NCBI RefSeq assembly: GCF_018224955.1
Contig: NZ_JAGTUU010000011.1
Coordinates: 50,738-114,737, forward strand
Length of the DNA stretch: 64,000 nt
Source of the DNA: Thetidibacter halocola
Lineage (GTDB): Bacteria; Pseudomonadota; Alphaproteobacteria; Rhodobacterales; Rhodobacteraceae
Reading direction: 5' to 3'
Position numbers and translations under genes: made by a program. The notes beneath the pieces were generated by a model. The model had not been told where the DNA came from, searched no databases, and was given only the letters and a program-made list of their open reading frames with translations. Of the stretch, positions 60,922-64,000 are shown piece after piece (the first letter of the stretch is position 1; every line of letters starts with the position of its first letter).

Positions 60922-62127
60922 ATGCTCGGTCTCGAAAAGAAAGACTTCACCCTCCTGCTGATCGTCTTCGCACTGACGATGCTGGCGCCCTTCCTGCTGA
61001 ACCCCTTCCCCGAGGGCAGCGCCATGGCGCAGTTCAACGCGGGCTACCCGGACCTGATGCAGCGTTTCGTGATCTTCGGCATCTTCGCCATCGGCTTCAA
61101 CATCCTGTTCGGCCTGACCGGATACCTCTCCTTCGGTCACGCCGCCTTCCTGGGTGTCGGGTCCTACGCGGCGGTCTGGATGTTCAAGCTGCTCAGCATG
61201 AACGTGCTTCCGGCGATCTTCCTCGCGGTGGTCATGTCCGGGCTCTTCGCCCTGCTGATCGGCTTCATCTCGCTGCGGCGGTCCGGCATCTACTTCTCGA
61301 TCCTGACGCTGGCCTTCGCGCAGATGATGTTCGCCCTCGCCTATTCGGTTCTGACGCCGATCACCGGCGGCGAGACCGGCCTGCAACTGGCGCTGAACGA
61401 CCCGCGCATCCTGGGCACCAGCGCAACCGCGACCGGCAACATCCCGGTCCCCAGCCTGTTTGGCCTGGAGATGCGCACCACCGCCGACCTCGACCTCGGC
61501 GCATGGGGCTTCACCTTCAACGTGGGTTACTACTTTTGCGCACTGGTGATGCTGGTCGCCTTCTACCTGTCGATCCGCATCTTCCGCTCGCCCTTCGGGA
61601 TGATGCTGCGCGCGATCAAGTCGAACCAGCAACGGCTGAACTACACCGGCCTGAACCCCAAACCCTACACGCTGGCGGCCTTCGTCATCTCGGGCATGTA
61701 TGCCGGCCTCGCCGGGGCGCTCATGGCCTCGATGGACCCGCTGGCTGGCGCCGAACGGATGTTCTGGACGGCCTCGGGCGAGGTGGTGCTGATGACCATC
61801 CTGGGAGGCGTTGGCACGCTGATCGGCCCTGTCCTGGGCGCCGGTGCGATCAAGTACATGGAAAACATCATCTCCAAGATCAACTCGGACATCCTGCACA
61901 CCTGGTTCGCCTTCCTTCCGGACGGGCTAGAGGATTTCGTGGTCGCGATGATCTATCCCTTCATCGGCAAGGGCTGGCACCTGACGCTCGGCATCATCTT
62001 CATGCTGGTCGTGATCTTCCTTCCCGGCGGCCTGGTCGAAGGCGGTCAGCGGATCGCCCGCGCCCTGCGCGGCCGCAAGACCACCGACGACAGCGGCAAG
62101 TCCGCCAAGACCGAACCCGCAGAGTGA
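60922..62127 (+). CDS. livM: Liv-type ABC transporter permease (LivM)
   Basis: A 401-residue second permease. [20 protein letters not shown] and [20 protein letters not shown] are LivM hallmarks, as is [12 protein letters not shown] near the C-terminus. A periplasmic loop ([20 protein letters not shown]) and a charged C-terminal tail ([16 protein letters not shown]) are present. Next gene follows 12 bp later with GAGGAGAGG as ribosome site. Confidence 0.9.
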   Translation: MLGLEKKDFTLLLIVFALTMLAPFLLNPFPEGSAMAQFNAGYPDLMQRFVIFGIFAIGFNILFGLTGYLSFGHAAFLGVGSYAAVWMFKLLSMNVLPAIFLAVVMSGLFALLIGFISLRRSGIYFSILTLAFAQMMFALAYSVLTPITGGETGLQLALNDPRILGTSATATGNIPVPSLFGLEMRTTADLDLGAWGFTFNVGYYFCALVMLVAFYLSIRIFRSPFGMMLRAIKSNQQRLNYTGLNPKPYTLAAFVISGMYAGLAGALMASMDPLAGAERMFWTASGEVVLMTILGGVGTLIGPVLGAGAIKYMENIISKINSDILHTWFAFLPDGLEDFVVAMIYPFIGKGWHLTLGIIFMLVVIFLPGGLVEGGQRIARALRGRKTTDDSGKSAKTEPAE

Positions 62128-62139
62128 GGAGAGGCAAAG

Positions 62140-62895
62140 ATGGGCATTCTTGAAGTCAAGGACGTCAACAAGCGCTTCGGCGGCCTCAAGGCGCTGAGCG
62201 AGGTCAACCTGAGCGTGAAGGAAAACACCTGCCACGCCATCATCGGACCCAACGGCGCGGGCAAGTCTACGCTGCTGAACTGCCTCGTCGGCAAACTGAT
62301 CCCCGATACCGGCTCGGTCATGTTCGACGGACAGTCCGTGCTGGGCCGCACCCCGCACGAGATCAACCAGATGGGCATTTCCCGCGTGTTCCAGACGCCC
62401 GAGATCTTCGGCGACCTGACCGTGATGGAAAACATGATGATCCCGCTCTTCGCCAAGCGCGACGGGGCCTTCCGGATGCATGCCTATGAATCGGTCAGCG
62501 CCGAACGCGCGCTGATCGAAGAGGCCGAGGCGATGCTGGCCGACGTCAAGATGCTGGACAAGCGCAACATGCACTCGGCATCGATGTCGCGCGGCGACAA
62601 GCGGCGGCTGGAAATGGCCATGTGCCTGATCCAGAAGCCGAAACTTCTGCTGCTGGACGAGCCGACCGCCGGCATGGCGCGCGCCGACACCAACAACACG
62701 ATCGACCTGCTGAAGGAGATCAAGTCGAAGCGCGACATCACCATCGCCATCATCGAGCATGACATGCACGTGGTGTTCAGCCTGGCCGACCGGATCACCG
62801 TGCTGGCCCAGGGCACGCCGCTGGTCGAGGACACGCCCGAGAAGATCAAGGGCCATCCGAAGGTGCAGGAAGCCTATCTGGGCGAAGCGCACTAA
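62140..62895 (+). CDS. livG: Liv-type ABC transporter ATP-binding protein (LivG)
   Basis: A 251-residue ATPase. Walker A is GPNGAGKS and Walker B is LLLLDEPTAGM. The signature region reads MSRGDKRRLEMAMCL, with SRGDKRR in place of the canonical LSGGQQR, a recurring LivG-like variant. Switch His is in IIEHDM. It partners LivF. A gap of 85 bp with two hairpins follows. Confidence 0.9.
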   Translation: MGILEVKDVNKRFGGLKALSEVNLSVKENTCHAIIGPNGAGKSTLLNCLVGKLIPDTGSVMFDGQSVLGRTPHEINQMGISRVFQTPEIFGDLTVMENMMIPLFAKRDGAFRMHAYESVSAERALIEEAEAMLADVKMLDKRNMHSASMSRGDKRRLEMAMCLIQKPKLLLLDEPTAGMARADTNNTIDLLKEIKSKRDITIAIIEHDMHVVFSLADRITVLAQGTPLVEDTPEKIKGHPKVQEAYLGEAH

Positions 62896-62911
62896 GCCTT
62901 ACGCGAAACGC

Positions 62912-62966
62912 GCCCCGGCCCAGCGCCGGGGCCTCCACCGTTGAGGTCCCGGCTCAGACCCGGGAC
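62912..62966 (+). other. two tandem hairpins between livG and livF
   Basis: GCCCCGGC-N5-GCCGGGGC (62912-62932) and GTCCCGG-N7-CCGGGAC (62946-62966). Neither has a T tract; the second ends 15 bp before the livF ATG and could influence its translation or mRNA stability. Confidence 0.45.
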
Positions 62967-62980
62967 AGGAGGACACCAAG

Positions 62981-63736
62981 ATGAACGTTCGTCCGGATTT
63001 CTCGAAGAACGCCAACATGGCCGAAACGGCCCCGGCCTTCCTGTCCGTGTGGGACATGCATTCCTACTACGGCGAAAGCTATATCGTGCAGGGCATCAGC
63101 TTCAACGTGCACGAGGGCGAGATCCTGGCCCTGCTGGGCCGCAACGGCGCCGGCAAGACCACGACGCTGCGCTCGATCGCGCGGCTGGACAACCCGCAGG
63201 TCCAGAAGGGCGAGATCTGGCTGGATCACCAGCCGCTGCACAAGATGAAATCCTACGAGGCCGCCGTTGCCGGTCTGGGCCTGGTGCCAGAGGATCGCCG
63301 CATCATTGCCGGACTGACGGTCGAGGAGAACCTGCAACTGGCGCAGATCGCACCGCCCGTGGGCTGGTCGCTGGAGCGCCTGTATGAGCTTTTCCCCCGC
63401 CTTGGCGAACGCCGCAAGCAGGAGGGCGTGACGCTTTCGGGCGGCGAACAGCAAATGCTGGCCATCGCCCGGGCTCTGGCGCGCGACATCAAGCTTCTGC
63501 TTCTGGACGAACCCTACGAGGGCCTCGCGCCCGTCATCGTGGACGAGATCGAAAAGACCCTGCGCCACATCAAGGAACAGGGCATGACCACGATCATCGT
63601 CGAGCAGAACGCCGTGCGCGCGCTGCAACTGGCGGATCGCGCGGTGATCCTCGACACCGGCTCCATCGTCTTTGACGGCAGCGCCGCCGAGGTTCTTGAA
63701 AACGAATCGCTGCGCGCCGAGTATCTCGCCATCTGA
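62981..63736 (+). CDS. livF: Liv-type ABC transporter ATP-binding protein (LivF)
   Basis: A 251-residue ATPase. Walker A is GRNGAGKT, signature LSGGEQQMLAIARAL, Walker B LLLLDEPYEGLAP and switch IVEQN, all characteristic of LivF. GACAGGAGGAC precedes the ATG. The N-terminal ~17 residues (NVRPDFSKNANMAETAP) exceed the usual LivF start; an internal Met at residue 13 is an alternative. Followed 90 bp later by acs. Confidence 0.9.
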   Translation: MNVRPDFSKNANMAETAPAFLSVWDMHSYYGESYIVQGISFNVHEGEILALLGRNGAGKTTTLRSIARLDNPQVQKGEIWLDHQPLHKMKSYEAAVAGLGLVPEDRRIIAGLTVEENLQLAQIAPPVGWSLERLYELFPRLGERRKQEGVTLSGGEQQMLAIARALARDIKLLLLDEPYEGLAPVIVDEIEKTLRHIKEQGMTTIIVEQNAVRALQLADRAVILDTGSIVFDGSAAEVLENESLRAEYLAI

Positions 63737-63826
63737 TCCCTCGCCCGGCCTCCTCCGACCTTTTGTCGTCTTGCATCGGGGGCCGGGCCATCGTTCCCTG
63801 CCCCCCAAGACGAAGGAGGAGCACTC

Positions 63827-64000
63827 ATGTCACAAACCTACGCACCCTCGCCCGACCTGGTGAAAAACGCCCACATTGACGCGGCGAAATACGATGCGCT
63901 TTATGCGCGGTCGATCTCTGACCCCGAGGGGTTCTGGGCCGAACAGGCTCAGCGGCTGGACTGGATCAAGGCGCCGACGAAGATCAAGGACGTCGATTTC
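63827..64000 (+). CDS. acs: acetyl-CoA synthetase, N-terminal part (3' truncated by window)
   Basis: The first 58 residues read SQTYAPSPDLVKNAHIDAAK, then YDALYARSISDPEGFWAEQAQRLDW and IKAPTKIKDVDF. This matches the N-terminal domain of AMP-forming acetate-CoA ligase (Acs), which activates acetate to acetyl-CoA. GAAGGAGGAG lies just upstream of the ATG. The rest is outside the window. It follows the Liv-type transporter on the same strand, probably in one transcript, and the divergent ScfR/kinase genes are its likely regulators. Confidence 0.85.
   Translation, partial: MSQTYAPSPDLVKNAHIDAAKYDALYARSISDPEGFWAEQAQRLDWIKAPTKIKDVDF

Noticed and set aside
59896..61899. 667-codon open frame on the minus strand opposite livH/livM
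   Set aside because: His/Asp/Gln/Arg-rich translation without family motifs, antisense to two well-supported permeases; a GC-rich shadow frame.

Overview
The window is a contiguous, GC-rich chromosomal stretch. Its gene content points to a member of the Rhodobacterales (Rhodobacteraceae/roseobacter type): GapR, a ScfR-type short-chain-fatty-acid regulator, a Tat-dependent dipeptide-binding protein, TRAP and tripartite tricarboxylate transporters, long RTX proteins, and a FliM/FliN-type protein of the kind annotated in this family. This is inferred from gene content only; no rRNA or other phylogenetic marker is present, and I recognised no tRNA or CRISPR array.

Layout. 1-1213: the 3' end of an RTX protein. 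1251-9516: a gamma-glutamyltransferase without a visible signal peptide and a DUF1028 protein, divergent from a complete oligo/dipeptide ABC importer (dppD, dppF, binding protein, dppB, dppC). 9513-15645 (minus): an Mla-type lipid ABC system (MlaE-STAS, MlaF, MCE protein, lipoprotein) followed by a P1B metal ATPase. 15718-22242 (minus): LysR regulator, DUF1445 cyclase/hydro-lyase, DctPQM TRAP transporter and PxpB-PxpC, which reads as a 5-oxoproline or D-glutamate uptake and use locus lacking pxpA. 22475-23872: an unidentified polytopic membrane protein. 23851-33426: a divergent locus around a LysR regulator. To its left lie a ketosteroid-dehydrogenase-like flavoprotein and a TIM-barrel isomerase; to its right a TctCBA transporter, a shikimate-dehydrogenase-family enzyme and a 3-dehydroshikimate dehydratase (QuiC type). 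This is a quinate/shikimate-like catabolic unit, and an 11-bp motif recurs in both target promoters.

33623-36067 is a decayed zone. It holds an ANTAR regulator (nasT) broken by two compensating frameshifts, then an IS3 remnant fused to an IS5-type transposase remnant. The IS5 gene is interrupted by two related ~41-bp hairpin elements and a nonsense codon. 36595-42942 encodes a 2115-residue FG-GAP/Ig-like/DUF1349-like/LamG-like surface protein containing a 1440-bp direct duplication that looks identical. 43251-46283 (minus) encodes an RTX protein with an integrin-like VWA domain. 46489-49744 holds gapR, two small proteins, a FadJ-like protein that has lost key catalytic residues, and a DksA/TraR zinc-finger protein. 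49881-52117 is a persulfide dioxygenase/YeeE-YedE sulfur operon. 52121-53317 is a FliM/FliN-like protein.

53425-64000 is organised around short-chain carbon metabolism. On the minus strand are ScfR, a receiver-only response regulator, a small membrane protein and a symporter-coupled histidine kinase of the CbrA/CrbS kind. Divergent from them is a complete Liv-type ABC transporter that runs into acetyl-CoA synthetase (truncated by the window end). Sensor, regulator, uptake system and activating enzyme therefore sit together. Most unusual for follow-up: the hairpin elements in the transposase, the flavoprotein-plus-shikimate locus with its shared operator, the catalytically degenerate FadJ homologue, and the receiver-only variant of a CrbS-like acetate switch.
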